Shown here one piece after another: positions 10,913 to 22,984 of a stretch of 64,000 nucleotides of DNA; the first letter of the stretch is position 1; every line of letters starts with the position of its first letter. The stretch comes from Sorex araneus (taxonomy: Eukaryota; Chordata; Mammalia; Eulipotyphla; Soricidae). A program made the translations under genes and the position numbers. The stretch spans positions 170,054,034-170,118,033 of the forward strand of contig NC_073302.1 in assembly GCF_027595985.1 (NCBI RefSeq). The letters run 5' to 3'. Under the pieces are notes generated by a model, which saw only the letters and a program-made list of their open reading frames with translations, did not search any database and was not told where the DNA came from.

Positions 10913-11163
10913 GGGCTGGAGCGATGGCACAGCAGTAGGGCGTTTGCCTTGCATGCAGCTGACCCGGGTTCAATTCCTCCACCCCTCTCAGTGAGTCCGG
11001 CAAGCTACCAAGAGTATCTCTCCCGCACAGCAGAGCCTGGCAAGCTCCCCACTGTGTACTCAATATGCCAAATATAGTAACAAATAAGTCTCACGATGGA
11101 GATATTACTGATGCCCGCTTGAGCAAATTGCTGAGCAACGGGATGACCGTGACAGTGACAGTT
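10913..11163 (+). mobile_element. SINE-B copy
   Basis: tRNA head with A box TGGCACAGCAG and B box GGTTCAATTCC. Then CCTCCACCCCTCTCAGTGAG, the RTE 5'UTR segment (GCAAGCTACCAAGAGTAT, ATATGCCAAA), a direct jump to the RTE 3' end (AATGGAGATATTACTGATGC, GAGCAAATTGCTGAGCAACG) and a GACAGT tail. Confidence 0.88.
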
Positions 11164-11178
11164 TTCACAAATATACAA

Positions 11179-12178
11179 GGCCGCACTCAGCAGTGAAGAA
11201 TTCTGGCCAGAAGGTACACAACACCAGAGAATGTTCTGGACCCCAGACTGAGCCGATAACACCAGGGTACCCCAGATGGAGCAGGTGCAGTATCCCCACC
11301 TTCTCCAGATGGAATGCCAGTGACCATGAGTTTCTACAAACATCGCTCCAGTATGTGGGGACCAGGACTATTTCTCCTGATATACAAAAAAATGCTCAGG
11401 AATGGCTCTTCCGCCCCTGAGCGGCCATGATCCCAGAGGCACACAGACCAGTCTCGGAAATGCAGCAGGTGCTGGCAGAAATGCTCCTGGACTGTGAACT
11501 ATGGTCCCGTGCTGCCCCAGGAGAGGAAGGGTTTTTGTCCTCGGCCTTTTCCCCTTTGTGGCAGCATGGCGACTGCCACCTTTCAGAGCCAAATGAACAG
11601 AGAGGTAGGAGCTTGCAGTGATGCGGCGTGTGGGAAATCTCTTGATGGGGGGGGGCACAGAACCGGCCCTGCTCCCCGCCCAGACGAGACACCAAGCAGC
11701 TGCCCACGAACGGCTCCTCCAATCCTGAATGGCCATGATCATAGAAGCACACAAACCAATCTCGAAACACAGTGGCTGCTGGCAGAAATACCTCTGGACT
11801 TAATTACTAAAATACCAAAATTCCAAAACCATGCAGCCGCTGTTGCAGCTGTGCGACATCATATGGTCTTCATTATCAGCAATAGAAAACAAATTATCTA
11901 ATGATGCCTTTTCAGCAGGTCTGATTGTTGGGGGAAAATTCCAAATAATAATAGTGGGTTTTCTGTTGAAAACTGAATGGAATCAAAGAAAAGAGGGAGT
12001 AAAGTGAAATTATCTGTCACACAGGCAGAGTGGGGTTGGGAGGGGGGTTATACTGGGGTTCTCGGTGGTGGAACATGTGCACTGGTGAAGAGATGAGTGT
12101 TTGATCATTGTATGTGAGACTTAAACCTGAAAGCTTTGTAACTGTTTTCACAGTGGTTCAATAAAAAAAAAAAAGTTT
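11179..12178 (+). mobile_element. COMP copy 1 (composite element with L1-like 3' end)
   Basis: Exactly 1,000 bp between 8-bp flanks ATATACAA (11171-11178 and 12179-12186). The 5' part holds a module repeated twice, about 300 bp apart (near 11425-11530 and 11725-11805): GGCCATGATC...CACACARACCA..TCTCG..., GCTGGCAGAAAT, CTGGACT. A middle unique part follows (AGCAATAGAAAACAAATTATC, TTTTCAGCAGGTCTGATT). Then comes a block close to the L1 3'UTR (TACTGGGGTTCTCGGTGGTGGAA, TGCACTGGTGAAGAGATG), TTCAATAAA and poly(A). It has no long frame of its own. The layout is SVA-like by analogy only. Confidence 0.75.
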
Positions 12179-12187
12179 ATATACAAA

Positions 12188-12432
12188 TGAACTGGAGCCA
12201 TAGCACTTTGGGTAGGGTGTTTGCTTTGCATGTGTTGCATGCGGCCAAACCGGGTGATTCCTCTGTCCCTCTCGGAGAGCCTGGCAAGCTACCACGAGTA
12301 TCCCAACCACACAGCAGAGCCTGGCTAGCTACCCATGGTGTATTCGATACGCCAAAACCAGTAACAACAAGTCTCACAATGGAGACATTACTGGTGCTTG
12401 AGCAAATCGACGAACAATGGGGCGATAATGCT
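12188..12432 (+). mobile_element. SINE-B copy
   Basis: Diverged head (CATAGCACTTTGGG). Then the RTE 5'UTR piece with GGAGAGCCTGGCAAGCTACC and a direct jump to the RTE tail (TGGAGACATTACTGGTGC, GAGCAAATCGACGAACAATG). There is almost no space after COMP copy 1. Confidence 0.85.
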
Positions 12433-12734
12433 ACAGTACTATATATAAATAATATACATTTAAAAAATGTTTATTAGGCACTGTGGTGATGAGTGAGGTA
12501 TGGTAACAATATATTCCTAAAACATATAAAAACTTCAACTTCTAGGAACCAATTTTATCTTAATAAAAAGAAATTTTACAAACAGTGATTATTTGACCTG
12601 ATGAAAGTGTTAATAAGGATTAGGTTTATTCAACTCAACACATTATATATTTTAAATATAAACAATGCTACACATTAATTATAAATCAAAGCTTGAGGAA
12701 GGTAAAAATGTACATTATCATTTGAACATTTGAC

Positions 12735-13505
12735 AATATCCACCGTTCTTTTTCGTTCGTTTTGTTTTGGGCAGAGTCTCTGGCCCGAGCGCCTGGCTGT
12801 CTTCCCCAGGGCCCCTCGGAGGGGGTGGGCTCCAGCTTCCCTCCCCACCCTGACCAGAGCTCCCGCAGCTGAAGACCTCTACATCCTTAGCCACAGACAT
12901 GTTCAAGGCCCCTCTCCACACGTTCGGACGAGCCTCACACATGAAGGTACCGGCAGAGGAACCCACGTGTGTGGGACCCAGGGCTGAGACCTCCAAGCCT
13001 ACTCGGATCAGGACTGGGCCTCTTCCGACCAATTTCCCATTTTCCAGTAGCTAGGTGGTCACACCCAGGGACTGCCCCCAGTGCCCTGCAATCCCATAAA
13101 TGGCCAACATTCAGAGACTTAAAACCAAGCTCTCGGAAGCACTCAGCCTCAAAGTGACTGCGCAACATCTTATAGCCTATTTCTCCCTCTGGGAGAACCA
13201 GCAGGTTACCGAGAGTTTCCTGCCCACATGGGAGAGCCTTGCAAACTCCCCATGGCGTATTAATATGCCAAAACCAGTAACAATGCTGGGTCTCATTTCC
13301 CTGACCCTGAAAGAGCCTCCAATGCAGCATTGTTGGGAAGGATGAGTAACGAGAGACTTCTAAAATCTCAGGGCTAGGACGAATGGAGATGTTACTAAGA
13401 CCACTCAAAAAATTCGATGATCGACAGGATAATGATGATGATGATGATGATGATGATGATGTTTTGGGCTACACCTGGTGATACTCAGGGGCTACTCTCT
13501 GCAGA
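12735..13505 (-). mobile_element. SINE-A fragment, antisense, split by RTE-NA copy 2
   Basis: The reversed T-tail and start of body (TTTTGTTTTGGGC, 12761-12772) resume after 13461 (GTTTTGGGCTACACCTGGTGATACTCAGGGG). Removing 12773-13460 plus one TSD copy restores the usual SINE-A antisense order. The 5' part of the SINE is lost. Confidence 0.7.
12773..13460 (+). mobile_element. RTE-NA copy 2
   Basis: Starts AGAGTCTCTGGCCCGAGC, the same 5' end as copy 1. It runs through the GC-rich 5' region, the RTE-5'UTR-like segment, a remnant of the RTE ORF start (GTAACGAGAGACTTCT), and then the RTE C-terminal/3' end (GGACGAATGGAGATGTTACT). It finishes in (GAT)11-12 (13430-13460). A 9-bp TSD, GTTTTGGGC, lies at 12764-12772 and 13461-13469. 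The 688-bp length and simple-repeat tail are typical of RTE-mobilised non-autonomous elements. It has no coding capacity. Confidence 0.85.
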
Positions 13506-13509
13506 GTCA

Positions 13510-16120
13510 CTGCATAGAGCTCAAGGAACGAAGGATTGCTGGGGTCAACAATGGACTTCAGCCCTTCAAATTATCTTCCTGGTCCCATCTTCCACTGCTC
13601 AACATAGGTTTAGTCAGCACCAAAAAAGCAGTAAAGGGAAGAAGGCATACAGACTGGATAAGAAGAAATAAAACTTGTCATTGCAATCACATGAGGTGTA
13701 GACAGAATACTCCAAAGAATGTATCAAAAACCCTTGGAAATGAGCAATTTCAGCAAAGTCATAGGATAAAAATTCAATACACAAAATGTGATTACATCTC
13801 GATAAACTCAGTAAACAACCGCAACTGAAATTTAAAACATAGTATCATTTAAACACAATACTTAATAAGACTTAAGTATAAACCTAATAATAACTGAGTA
13901 AGATGAGTATAAATTATAAAATGCTGAAGAAACAAATCAAAGATCTAAATAAATGAGATATTATACCATATTCAATGACCAAAATACTCAATAAGGTTGT
14001 CAATTGTCACTATATTTATCTGTATATTTAAACACTAGTCTAAAAACTGATTTAAGTACTAACAGCTTAAATATAGGTCAAACTAAACAAATATACATTG
14101 CTACATAAATAGAAAAGGGTTAAGATAAAAGCAAACTTCTCTCAAAACAAAATTTAGATGGTGGCTGCAAAATAAAAATACAAAATGTTTAAAGGATTGC
14201 AAAAGCCAGTAGCAAATACCAACCAAAATTAAATTTGGAATACCTGTATTAATACCAGAAAGAGTCCACTTTAGAAAACAATAACTCATAGGAAAAGAGA
14301 GAAAATTCATAATGACAAGGAGGATTAAAAAATCCTAGTGTTTCTGCACCAAATAAAAATATTTTTAAAAACAGAAACAAAAACTGATAGAACTTCATAG
14401 AAATCCAAAATTATGGCTGAAGACTGACACTTTTCACAATAATTGACAGACTAAATGCAAAGACAATAATGACATAAATGACCTGAAAAGCTATCAACTC
14501 AACTAACAGTTATACAACATTCTACCAAACAGCAATTGTACACTGTTAAGGCACAAATGACCTTCACCAACATACTTTATTCTGAGCCTACAAACAAGAC
14601 TTGCGTAAATTTAAAAGGATTGAAATTGCAAAAGTAAACACAAAAGAATTTATATAGAAGTAAATGAGAGTAGGTTCAAAAACTTTCCAAGAACCATTAA
14701 GCAAACTAACATCTTCCAAGGTAAACCTGCAAAGTAATATGGAAATATTTTCAGAAATGTAAGGACTTCCCTATAAGGCAGTTTACATGGTCATCTCCAA
14801 AAGATCTAATAAGTGCCTGGTACATAAAATGTTTTATTTTAGTGGAAACTCATAAGTGTATTCTTTACCAAATGTTATCACCATTATTATAAAAAGTTAG
14901 TTCAAACTATTTTTTTCAAAATGCACTTTATACCTATTCATCTTAAGTTTCATTTGCAGAATAGTTCAGTATTTTTCCAACCATTCATGCCATTTTAGTA
15001 ATATAAAGCACATTTTTAAAGCACATTTCATTAATTAAAATTAAGTAATCTTCAAGTATGTGTATCTTGCAATGTATACCTAACACCCCCTATTGAAGAG
15101 GTGCAAGGAATAATCATTAGCTTATTATTTAGTGTATCATAATACAGTTCTGAAAAAAATAGAACTGCATTCTCATTTTAAAAATAGCTTATTTTGATTT
15201 TTCTATTTGTTCTAAAACTTATTAGACTCTATATTTGTCATTTCATTGTCTAAAATATTTTCTATTTGAATCAATCACCCATTAATCATTGTAAATTCAT
15301 GTGTACTAAGCGTTCTTATTCCTTTGTAGTGATGAAAAAAGATCCAAATGTTCAATAACTTGTTCATGGTAAATGAAAAAGACAGTGTTCAAATACAGAG
15401 TGTTCTATCTTTAGACCCTATCCATATTTTTTTAACATCACAGCACTACTTCTAAATTCAAAGAAAATATAATCTGAACTCCTATATAGATTATTGAGTG
15501 TAAATATCAAACAAAAAATATTGGTAGGTCATTTTCATTTTATCAAGTAACTTTGAAGATTCAGACTCCATCTAGGAGAGCCAGGAAGTCTATTTATCTG
15601 CAAACTCACACATATGCCTTATCCTGTATCCTAAACTAGCCATTCTTCTGAGTGTGCTGGGCATCCCTACTAACAGCAAACAGACATGCAGTAACGTCTT
15701 CACAGGACTGCCTACAGCCACCTCTAATTCCTCTCTTCTTATTCTCTGCTGAGCTTCTCCAATCAGGTTTTCATTTCCATCAATTCATTGAGATTGCTCT
15801 TTCATCAATAAGTTCCACACCGTCAGATACAAAAGTAAAATCCCCAGTCCTTGTCTAACCTGATTCATTATCAGCATATGACTTAAATTAATCATTCTCA
15901 TTTTTTTCATTTGATGTTCAATATTTCTCTCTTGCTCCTGGCACTCAGCCTATTTTACTAGAAATTCCATCTTAGTCATTTCACCACTTCCCTCTCACCT
16001 TCCTGACCATATAGTTAGTATACCCCAGAGCTCAGCCGGCAGACCTCTTTCACAAGTAGCCACACACACATCTCAGGTGATCCAACATAGTCAGTCTATG
16101 GTAAGGATTCCCAAAATACT
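13510..16120. other. AT-rich unique sequence, no gene seen
   Basis: About 2.6 kb of low-GC sequence. A weak L1-like texture (A-rich, 'gaaattcatagaaatcc', 'acaaaagaatttatatag') suggests very old L1 in 13.7-14.7 kb, but I cannot anchor it. No exon, RNA gene or CpG cluster is visible. Confidence 0.4.
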
Positions 16121-16129
16121 TTTCTAGAA

Positions 16130-16305
16130 TTTTTATTTTTGGGGGGGTCATACCTGGTGACAACCAGAAGACACTCCCAGCTCAATGCTCAGAGATTGCT
16201 CTGGAAATGCTTCAGCAATGTTAAGAAGACCATGTGACCAAACCTACACTTCGCACACATAGCATGTGCCTAATACATAGTTATTGTTCTAGAGTCCCTC
16301 CAATG
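16130..16305 (-). mobile_element. SINE-A-like relic, antisense
   Basis: Starts with a T/G run (TTTTTGGGGGGGTCATACCTGGTGAC) as in the reversed SINE-A body, with a weak match to 'atgctcagagattgctctgg' and 'gcacacatagcatgtgcc'. It is highly diverged. Confidence 0.5.
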
Positions 16306-16607
16306 CTCACCTTTAACCCAAATTCCTTCAATCTAATATGAATAAAATACATCTCTTATAAAATGACTACAACCCACTTTTTTTTCTTTGGTATTCTTAT
16401 TCAAATTAAATGCCCCTATATAGAGACATTTAAGTAAAAACCTTCACAATTATGTTAGTTTCTTCTCTAATATCTCATGTCTAATCCAACAGCAAACCAG
16501 GTCATCTCTTCCTTCAAAACATATCCAGCATCTACATATTCTGTATACTCCTCTCTGTTACCACCTCAATCTAAGACATCAACATCTCTCATTTAGAAAA
16601 CATCATT

Positions 16608-16752
16608 GTGGGAAATGTGCACTGGTGAAGGGAAGGGAGTTGGAATACCCTATGACTGAGATCTAATCATGAACAACCTGTAACTTTACCTCACTAGGAT
16701 TCAATAAAAAAAATTAAGAAACAAATAAACAAACAAACAAAAAAAAAAACAT
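16608..16752 (+). mobile_element. L1 3' terminus (short)
   Basis: GTGGGAAATGTGCACTGGTGAAGGG, then TATGACTGAGATC, CTGTAACTTTACCTCAC and TTCAATAAAAAAA with an AAAC-rich tail. This is a 5'-truncated copy of the shrew L1 3' end. Confidence 0.75.
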
Positions 16753-16789
16753 GGTCTGGAAACCCTGAAGAAAACAATGTTCTTAGTCA

Positions 16790-16985
16790 TTTTCCTTTTT
16801 GAAAAGTTTTATTTATTTTTATAATTCATTACATTTAATAATCAAACACCAATCCCACCATTGCTGCCTTCCGACCACCACATTTCGAATGTTTCCACCC
16901 CAAATCCCAAATTGTACCCCTCAAAGCTTGGTACATCAGTGATGTAGAGTATGAGATGTCGCTCCAGGAATTCTAAAATTTAGAG
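16790..16985 (-). mobile_element. L1 3' terminus, antisense
   Basis: TTTATTTATTTTTATAATTCA, then 'caccaatcccaccattgctgccttcc' and C-rich 'tttccaccccaaatcccaaattg'. This parallels the antisense L1 at 57.16 kb. Confidence 0.6.
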
Positions 16986-17019
16986 TAAGATTATACAGCA
17001 TTTTCACTCATGGGTTCTT

Positions 17020-17197
17020 TTTTAAAAAAATTTTTTCCTCTGTGGGCCACGTGTGGTGGTGCCCAGGGGTTACTTCTTGTTCTGTGTTCAGGAATTATTC
17101 TTGGCGCTGCTCGGGGTACTATATAGGATGCTGGGGATCGAACCCAGATCGGCCACATGCAAGGCAAAGCTACCAGCTGTACAAGTGCTCCACCCCA
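17020..17197 (-). mobile_element. SINE-A copy, antisense
   Basis: Reversed body (GGGCCACGTGTGGTGGTGCCCAG), reversed B box (GGATCGAACCC) and reversed head ending GTGCTCCACCCC. Confidence 0.8.
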
Positions 17198-17552
17198 TCT
17201 TCCATTTTTATAGCCAAGGGCTGATTATTCCACCTCCTTGAGAGATCACTCCCTCTGAAAGAAGGAAAAAGGTGAGGCCCACTGAGATAAGAATGTAGCT
17301 GCTTTATCTTACATATGTATGCATTAGGCTTTCACAAAGAGATGAAAGATGTAGTTGTTTATGCAGTCTTTCTAATCCAGTCTGACATAACAGGGTAGGG
17401 AAGAAGGGATTCAAGATGCAATCTTACCTAAAACGGCACAGGTAGAGAGTACATCTCCTGAAAAGCACCTTGGAAACCTGATAGACACTACACTATGAAT
17501 CAAGAAAAGGGAGTCCTGTAATCTGGCACCCAACAGTGAACCAATACAACAT

Positions 17553-17700
17553 TTTTCCAGGGTCAGAAGAGTACAGCAGCTTAAAGTCCATGGTTTCAAG
17601 TGGCCAACCCCAGTTCAATCTCTGGTACTGCATACAGTTCCCGAGCACCACCAGCAATAATCCCTGAGCACAGCTGTGTATAGCCCAGCAAAACCTCCCC
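17553..17700 (+). mobile_element. SINE-A copy, old
   Basis: Head AGAAGAGTACAGCAGC, weak B box AGTTCAATCTC, body 'ctgagcacagctgtgtatagccc'. Strongly diverged with no clear TSD. Confidence 0.6.
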
Positions 17701-18044
17701 ACCCTTCTCAAAAGGACACATTTCCAGCATCCAAGAAAGTCACCATGAGATCTTCACAGGTTACTCTCTTGTATAATCTGATCATGGACAAATCAATAGA
17801 TTGAAATATGAGAATGAAGCTTAAGCTCAATAAAGGATACCGCTTTCAGAGTAAAATAATTCTTAGATAGCAGGTTTGTTTTACCTTAGACTCTTACCAG
17901 ATGTCTGGAAGTCTGAGGCAGATTCCTCCTGAGGTATTAACATGGAGGGACTCTCATAAGTATGCCTTGTCCCAATGCTACACAGATAGAATCCAAGACT
18001 AAGTAGACTTATCCTAACCTTGGATGACATTCTAATCAACCAAA

Positions 18045-18190
18045 ATATGGTAAGAGCACTAGTCCTGAGTCAAGAAACCTGTTACGTTAGTTTTGCCATT
18101 AATTGTAGGACCTTGAATAGGAAAAGCATTATGAATTCTTACAGCTATAAATTGCATGATTCTGTGATTTATTTACTGTGTACATACTAT
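18045..18190 (+). mobile_element. MIR core fragment
   Basis: The 'gcactagtcctgagtcaagaaacctg' and 'gccattaattgtaggaccttg' blocks follow the order of the mammalian MIR core ('agactaggagtcaggagacctggg', 'gtgtgaccttg'). Confidence 0.5.
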
Positions 18191-18499
18191 TTCTCAGTCA
18201 CTGAGTTGCCGTGAGTTATATGAATAATTTTTAAAAGTTTATACACTGATACTTTAGAATTTAAATAAACAGAAGACAACCTAAATATTCCTACATCTTC
18301 ATTAGTCACAGAGAAGATAGCCTGAAAAAGCAAATTAAGTATGTACCTTTCAGTGCTGTAGTCTTTTCTTTTTCATCTGGACCTCCCTGCTGGATGTGTG
18401 CCATGCTTTTCCAAATTGGCAACAAAATTAAAGAGTTCAAGGAAATAGACATCAATCTTCAGAAGACAGTCTAGAATGAATGAAAGCAATAAATTAAGC

Positions 18500-18760
18500 T
18501 CTACTCAATCCTACCTACTCCATGAGAACTTCCTAGATCCTCCCTGTTGGAATTAATCTCTCTGCCCTGATTTCCAACTGTACTTTGTTGATACTCCTAT
18601 CACAGTACTTATCACAGCCTGCCTTGCATTATTGTTATTTATGTATTTGTCTGAGTCAGCTAACAGATTACAAGACCCAGGACAGAGGAATCAAGTTTTT
18701 GTCATCTTTATTTATGTCTTTCACATCAACAAACACAATATCTAATACATAAAGATACCT
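18500..18760 (+). mobile_element. L2 3' region (probable)
   Basis: TCCTACCTACTCCATGAGAACTTCC, 'tgatactcctatcacagtacttatcacag' and 'ttgtcatctttatttatgtctttcac' resemble the ancient L2 3' end in order and spacing. Confidence 0.45.
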
Positions 18761-18764
18761 TATG

Positions 18765-19220
18765 TTGCTAAATTTAATTTTACGAAATGTACATTATTTA
18801 GGCTTTATTTTCTATTATTTCATGTTTCAAAACTCTCTCCAAGTGGTTTTAAAATCTTGATTTTTAAAAAAATTAACTGTAAGCTTTTGGTATTCATAAG
18901 GGTCCAATGTCTTTTTTTCCTGAACAAGCAATCAGAAGAAAAAAATATGCAAATATACAAATGGCTTTAAACTACCACTAGTATAATTTAAAATATAACT
19001 CTAAGAAAGAAATAAGACTTATAAAAATAAAACTATGCTCAATTTAGTGTCTATAAACCATACTCCATAAATGGCACTCATGTAGACAATCATAAAAGTG
19101 TAATTAAAATATAATTTTCGCTACTTGGGTCAAAGAGAGGTATTAAAAATATAGATGGTTCTTCCCAGGGTACCCACAAACAGGAAAAAATACCACTCCC
19201 AAAGCTTGAGAAAAAAATAT
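18765..19220. other. Unique AT-rich sequence
   Basis: No gene, RNA or named repeat seen. Confidence 0.4.
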
Positions 19221-19262
19221 GTGTGTGTATACATACACACACACACAAACACACACACACAG
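19219..19262. repeat. (CA)n/(TG)n microsatellite
   Basis: TGTGTGTATACATACACACACACACA arrangement, an imperfect TG stretch inverted against a CA stretch, so the tract is partly self-complementary. Confidence 0.9.
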
Positions 19263-19664
19263 AGGAATAAACCAATTCTGACAATCCATAACTATTAATA
19301 AAATTATATATAAAAATTACATGCATGACAACAATAAGATTGACTATTCCTCTTATTGAGGAACTCAATTTGCTGCCCACAAAGAAACGCCTCTTTCCAT
19401 TCAAAAGCACACTTGAAATATCCCTAAAAATCAAAGCATTTCATAGTAAAGAAAAATGTGCATAAAATACTTTCTAAAAATACAGGAAATAAATATTTTT
19501 AATTATAAATGTTTCAAATGGTTATAAATTAATGCTGCTCTTATCTCCACTCTCACTGTGGTTGGGAGGAGTCAGGAAGGGTCCTCTGGCCCTTGACAAA
19601 ATATTAAACCTCACTGCATCATTTTCTACACTATAGAATGGAAAAGATAATCATGCTTTCCTTG

Positions 19665-19910
19665 TAACATTACAGTGAGTAGAACATTTAGCATAGTGTC
19701 TGATGTGTTATTGGGTGCTCAATATATACTGTCTTCTATATTTAACTGTAAATACAGCCTGGTTTCACCATTTTCACAACTGTGTGGCCACGAACAAGTC
19801 ATTTATCATCCAAAATCTTCAGTTTACTCATTTATGAAATGCAGCTCAGATAACAGTGGTTGAGAATTAAATAGTACAGAAGGTATGAATAGTGGTTGCT
19901 GCTGTTACTA
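19665..19910 (+). mobile_element. MIR fragments (two)
   Basis: 19670-19732 resembles the MIR 3' part ('agcatagtgtctgatgtgttattgggtgctcaatata'). 19779-19890 resembles the MIR core ('aactgtgtggccacgaacaagtcatttatc', 'cagtttactcatttatgaaatg'). The order is inverted relative to one MIR, so these are two copies or a rearrangement. Confidence 0.65.
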
Positions 19911-19956
19911 GGAGTATAACTGCTTTGCAGTTGTATGAGATTTCAGCATAAGACTA

Positions 19957-20115
19957 GAGGGGCCTACAAGGTAGGACAGGGGTAAGGTGCTGGCCCTGCA
20001 TACTGCTGACCCTGGTTCAAGAGACCCAGCACCTTATGGTTTCCTAAGCACCACCACCAGCACTGAGTTAGGAGTGGTCCCTGAGCACTGTCCGGTATGG
20101 ACCCAAAATAAAATA
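19957..20115 (+). mobile_element. SINE-A copy, old
   Basis: Diverged head without a good A box. The body (CTAAGCACCACCACCAGC, GTCCCTGAGCACTG) and tail AAAATAAAATAAAAG are clear. Confidence 0.65.
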
Positions 20116-20451
20116 AAAGAATGATAAGAATGTGTGAGTACTTTTGATTGGGAAGTCATTTTCACATATTATGAAAAGTGGCTGTTACTTTTCTTCTATG
20201 AACTGGTAACTTAAAATCCTCTAAATTCTACTTATATTTGCCTATTTGAGTCTCTAGTCTTTAAGGAAGCATATGCTAGTCAATAGGGCAGTGAAGTGCA
20301 GGACACCTGGGATTAATTGTTGAGAAGCAGATACAGTCATTGTTCGTGTAAGGACTCACTCCTGCTATCAAAGCAAACTGCTACGCAGTCACAAATAAAA
20401 TATATATGATCCAACTGAACATTATAATGCTGGTATACAATGTAGTCTTCA

Positions 20452-20631
20452 ATGGCCAGAGCAATAATGCAGCAGACAGGGTGCTTGCCTTATACGTGGT
20501 TGACCTGAGTTTGATCCTGGCATCCCATACGGTCCCCCAAGCACTGCCAGGAATAATTCCCAAGTGCAGAGCCCAGAGTAACCCCTGAGCATGCTGGGTA
20601 TGGTTCCCAAACAACAATAACAACAGAACAC
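20452..20631 (+). mobile_element. SINE-A copy
   Basis: Head AATAATGCAGCAGACAGG, body CCATACGGTCCCCCAAGCAC, tail (AACAAT)n. An 8-bp TSD, AGTCTTCA, lies at 20444-20451 and 20632-20639. Confidence 0.82.
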
Positions 20632-20984
20632 AGTCTTCATAAGGCTTATCTATTTATAACCAAGAATGAGTCTAATTTGTCCCACGTTTATGCACATTTC
20701 ACCAGCAACTCCTTATTATACATCACACTGCCACAAAAATTGAGAAATGTTCATGAGAGATTCCATGCAGTTTGCAAACCACTCCACAACTCATTGAACT
20801 ACCTACCTGCATTTTTAATCTAGCCCTCTTGCATTTTTAATCTATCCCTCTACTTCTTCAAAATGTCTTCGAAATTATGATTTCTAAAAATAGAGCAATT
20901 CATATGATCATTTTACTGTGACCTTAATAAAGATAAAATTACACACATTTTTGATGGTAAACCCTGGTTTCCGTTACTGGCCTG

Positions 20985-21014
20985 CATACACACACACACA
21001 CACACACACACACA
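20985..21014. repeat. (CA)n microsatellite
   Basis: About 13 CA units. Confidence 0.95.
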
Positions 21015-21019
21015 AAACT

Positions 21020-22980
21020 AGGATCTAACATAGTCTACAGTCCAGATGACAGTAAACAATACTGTATTATGTACTTGGAAAAGGCTGAAAGTAGAGCTTA
21101 AAAGTGTTCACCATACACACCTAAGTAACTACTTTCATGATATAAACACATATCAAATAATCACATTGTTCACCTTAAATTTATACACTCTCAGATGTCA
21201 ATTATATCTCAATAAAATCGAGAGAGAAAAAAAAAAAACCTCTGAGTAATCTACATCTCTACTGTTTAAAAACTCACCCCCAAGGCCAGACATTGTGTCT
21301 ACGCCTATCACTCTGACATGACTGGAATTCAACAGATATGAATAGAAGACAAAAGACATATGAATCATGTTTTAAAGAATAATTTTCAAGATTTTCAACA
21401 TTAAATAATAATTAATAATCATTTTCATTTGATATGAGACAACCTAAAAATACATGCAGCAATTTACCAAAGGGATAATATGTAAGTAATGATGATATAT
21501 ATGAGACAACTAATTACTATCTGTGACTCTAAGCCTTACAGTAGCAGATGCAAAGCCAGTAAGCATAAAGCAAAAGCAATTTGTCTGTTGCTCTCTTATT
21601 CACTGAGTTAGATTTTTACCCTCTCAAGTTATTTTCCATGACTGTGGCACAGCTGGTGAAGGTAAATCAGGAACATTATAAATTCCCAATTTAGTTTCTC
21701 CTAATAAAAATTCAGAGTTATAACCTGCATGACCACAGATAAACACCACTGAAAATACAGCTAGCAAGCCATTTGGTACATTTGATATATATTAATATGT
21801 GCACTCGACATAGTTTATTTAGTATTATCTGATGGAGGTGAGGTTATAGGGAATAAAGTGGTAGAAGGTTTTACTGATGTGAACTGGGACACGGTTGACA
21901 TGCTGTATACTTCATGATAACTACTGCTGTTTAAATATGGTTTCCGAGAAACGGTTACAGTATAAACTAGATTCAAAACATCTCAGTTTGCGATTTCATT
22001 CTGTGAACTACACAAAGCAATTATCATATCTTCTTCCCTTCTATGATTCTAACAGAGAATCCACTATGTATAAATAAGGCTATAAATAACTTGTCGTGTG
22101 CAATCTTTATCCAGTCAGCAGTAAAATATGAAACAGTAGTTGAACTGTTTGCTTAAAATATGGTATGAACACATAATTATACAGAAAATACAGGAAAATC
22201 TTAACTTTATGTTTTTAGACAGGTATCAAATAGAACTTTGTATCTATGATTCTGCATCAGATGCCTTTTCTACCTCACTGTCCGAATGCAAGGATAACAA
22301 TACAAAATATATTAAATTTAAAACTGGATTAATTCTCTGGTACCCTTAAAACAAATCTGATCCCACGGAATCTATGTTCATTAATCCAACATATGAAAAG
22401 ACACCTCAAAATTGCCCACTGGAAATCAGAAGTACAGTAAGCAAACTGGCACTAGATTTTCTAGAGATCCACCAAATTAGTTAGATGCTGCTAACCTGTA
22501 ACCGTTGCTTATCTGTTCGGCTTACAGTTTTGAAGCACCAGACAAAAAAATTAAAAGAAGAATGAGGAAGTTGAAGCCCCAGGTTAAAATTTTAAATTAC
22601 CATAGTAGTTAACAGTGGTTATTCATTTTATTCAACAAATAATACATACAATTCATGCCTTACAAAGTCAGCAAGGAATTTTTTAAAGCAGCAAAATTCT
22701 CTTATCCCAAAAACAATCATAAAGCTTTGAACTTCCAGGTCTCTACAAAATATTTTCCCTCACAACAGACAACCATCATTAAGCCACGCTATCAATTACA
22801 GAAAATAAACTGTGACCCTGAATTGGTCAGCACAGGACATTTTGTACACTGCAATAAGCCTCTTCTGGGTTAGGCCTAGGCCTAAGTAGAATATTCTAAA
22901 ACTTTCTCCTTAACCATTGTCCACAGGGACATAAAAAGGTAGAGACTCTTCCTATGAGCAAGGGACTCAAAAACTTTACT
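21020..22980. other. Unique AT-rich sequence, no gene seen
   Basis: Mostly low GC. An A-run at 21229-21238 after CAATAAAATCGAG may be an old L1 or SINE end. No exon or RNA gene is supported. Confidence 0.35.
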
Positions 22981-22984
22981 TCTC

